Below, piece after piece: positions 6,102 to 7,129 of a DNA stretch of 7,129 nucleotides. Source of the DNA: a bacterium (GTDB lineage: Bacteria > Verrucomicrobiota > Verrucomicrobiae > Limisphaerales > J093). The position numbers and the translations under genes are program-made. The stretch's first letter is position 1, and the number at the start of each line of letters is the position of its first letter. The notes beneath the pieces are model-generated. The model was not told the DNA's origin. It searched no databases and saw nothing but the letters and a program-made list of their open reading frames with translations. The stretch covers positions 1-7,129 of the forward strand of contig JAKCAB010000115.1 of NCBI GenBank assembly GCA_021839785.1, written 5' to 3'.

Positions 6102-7028
6102 ATGTCTCCACCTTCGTTCTTCCGCTATCCGCCGGTGAGCGACGCTGACCGGCAGTGGGGCCTCTACGTCACGACGGTGGGCAGTAGCTGGTGTGAACCG
6201 CGGGCACCTTATCCGCCAGCACCGCACCCGGCGGGCTACCATTTCATCTGGGAACGGGGGCGCATCCTTTCGGAGTTTCAGGTCATTTACGTCACCCGCG
6301 GAGAAGGCACGCTCGAGACGAAGTCCGCGGGCACGTGGACCGTCCAGGCCGGGCAAGCGTTCCTGCTCTTTCCCGGCGAATGGCATCGCTATCGCCCCGC
6401 CCCGCAGGAAGGATGGGACGAACACTGGCTGGGCTTTGCCGGTGGTTACGCGGAGCGATGGCTCCAGCAGGGCTTGATCTCCGCGCGTCGCCCCGTGTTC
6501 AACGCCGGCTTGGACTCAGATCTGATGGCTGCGTTTATCCAGGCGATTAACTTGGTGAAACAAGAATCGTCCGGATTTCAGCAGAGCCTCGCGGCGTTGG
6601 TCTTGGAGATTTTGGGGCGCATTCATGCCGCCGAACGCACCACGGAGGTGGGGGCGAACGAGCTTCGCAAGGTGGTATTGGAAACCAAGCTTTATCTGGC
6701 CGAGCGCCTGGAAGAGTCCATCGACTTACCGGCCCTGGCCGCTCACCTCACCGTCAGCTACAATACGCTGCGCCGGGCATTCAAGCTGCACACTGGATTT
6801 TCCTTGCACCAATACCAACTCGAACTCCGGATCAGCAAGGCTAAGCAACTGTTGGAGGGCACGTCCCTGGCGGTGAAGGAAATCACCAGTCAGCTTGGCT
6901 TCGAAAGCCCTTATTACTTCTCGCGGCTGTTTAAGAGGCGGATCGGTCTGTCGCCAGAGGTTTGGCGTCATCAAGCACACGGCGGAAACCATGTCCCGGA
7001 CGCCCCCCCGCCGCCCGGCCCCGTGTAA
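6102..7028 (+). CDS. AraC/XylS-family transcriptional regulator with N-terminal cupin sensor
   Basis: A 308-aa regulator of the usual AraC length and layout. The N-terminal part (about 50-115) is a cupin-like ligand-binding domain: ILSEFQVIYVTRGEGTLETK, AGQAFLLFPGEWHRY, and the WDEHWLGFAG segment typical of sugar-sensing AraC proteins. The C-terminal part (about 187-289) carries two helix-turn-helix units: first IDLPALAAHLTVSYNTLRRAF (207-227), second LAVKEITSQLGFESPYYFSR (256-275), followed by LFKRRIGLSPEVWR, the family signature region. The protein ends in a proline-rich tail (PDAPPPPGPV). The ATG at 6102 is the first possible start: upstream in frame there is no ATG, GTG or TTG before the stop at 6051. 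No Shine-Dalgarno is visible. It is divergent from the LamG gene and probably controls that gene set in response to a sugar, most likely rhamnose or a rhamnoside given the GH106 gene. The ligand is a guess from context. Confidence 0.95.
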   Translation: MSPPSFFRYPPVSDADRQWGLYVTTVGSSWCEPRAPYPPAPHPAGYHFIWERGRILSEFQVIYVTRGEGTLETKSAGTWTVQAGQAFLLFPGEWHRYRPAPQEGWDEHWLGFAGGYAERWLQQGLISARRPVFNAGLDSDLMAAFIQAINLVKQESSGFQQSLAALVLEILGRIHAAERTTEVGANELRKVVLETKLYLAERLEESIDLPALAAHLTVSYNTLRRAFKLHTGFSLHQYQLELRISKAKQLLEGTSLAVKEITSQLGFESPYYFSRLFKRRIGLSPEVWRHQAHGGNHVPDAPPPPGPV

Positions 7029-7129
7029 CTCCGCCAGTGTAAACCCAGAGAGCTGTTGAATGGCTCCAGGGACACGCCGGGGGCTTCTGGCAGCCCGCGC
7101 TGGGAATGAACCCCGCCGGTCTTCATCAG
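7029..7129. other. Tail after the AraC-type gene, nothing supported
   Basis: These 101 bases hold no gene I can support. A small stem, GGGCT (7081-7085) with AGCCC (7092-7096) around a six-base loop, lies about 53 bases past the stop codon, but without a T-run it is not a convincing terminator. Short open frames on both strands run off the edge and have no recognisable content. Confidence 0.3.

Noticed and set aside
5969..6103. N-terminal extension of the LamG protein to the ATG at 6103
   Set aside because: The 45 extra residues are polar and would bury the signal peptide inside the protein; the region instead holds the operator-like repeats and a TTGACA box.
4271..6148. Long plus-strand open frame (625 codons) antisense to the LamG gene
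   Set aside because: Its translation is rich in Arg, Gly and His with no recognisable domain or signal. It mirrors the real minus-strand gene, whose LamG and Ig motifs are unmistakable, and high-GC codon use creates such antisense frames.
7081..7096. Intrinsic terminator of the AraC-type gene
   Set aside because: The 5-bp stem is short and is followed by GCGCTGGG rather than a T-run.
1..7129. CRISPR array, tRNA/rRNA genes, insertion sequence, phage or defence genes
   Set aside because: No short regularly spaced repeats, cloverleaf-like sequence, transposase motifs or flanking inverted repeats were seen; the only large repeats are the protein-coding LamG/Ig modules.

Overview
The window (about 60% G+C or higher by eye) looks like chromosomal DNA of a Verrucomicrobiota-type bacterium, possibly the Pedosphaera/Limisphaerales side. 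This is inferred from gene style, not from a phylogenetic marker. The clues are a PVC-type prepilin-like protein with the [17 protein letters not shown] leader and a C-terminal H-x(n)-DG motif, a secreted protein made of LamG and Ig-like modules ending in an NL..W..FFRL tail, a GH106-type alpha-L-rhamnosidase, and an AraC/XylS regulator. Clear Shine-Dalgarno sequences are absent in front of all four genes.

Layout, left to right: (1) 1-999, minus strand: N-terminal 333 residues of a secreted GH106 family glycoside hydrolase, cut by the left edge. (2) 1000-1126: gap with a GNRA-loop hairpin and a T7G8 homopolymer run. (3) 1127-1936, minus: prepilin-like protein, 269 aa. (4) 2003-5968, minus: 1321-aa secreted protein with four LamG modules separated by three Ig-like modules and a C-terminal verrucomicrobial-type domain. 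(5) 5969-6101: divergent intergenic region with two direct 16-bp repeats exactly 21 bp apart; the second ends in a perfect TTGACA box pointing toward the regulator gene. (6) 6102-7028, plus: AraC-family regulator, 308 aa. (7) 7029-7129: short tail with nothing I can support.

The three minus-strand genes are collinear with gaps of 66 and 127 bp and could form one transcription unit (LamG protein, then pilin-like protein, then rhamnosidase), divergent from the AraC-type gene. The simplest reading is a small regulated locus for rhamnose-containing polysaccharide, with a surface or secreted glycan-contact protein, a pseudopilin and a hydrolase controlled by the neighbouring sugar-sensor regulator. 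The substrate, the operon and the regulatory link are inferences. The direct repeats are the best sequence evidence for the regulatory link.

Most other long open frames here, including very long ones antisense to the LamG gene, are by-products of high-GC coding sequence.
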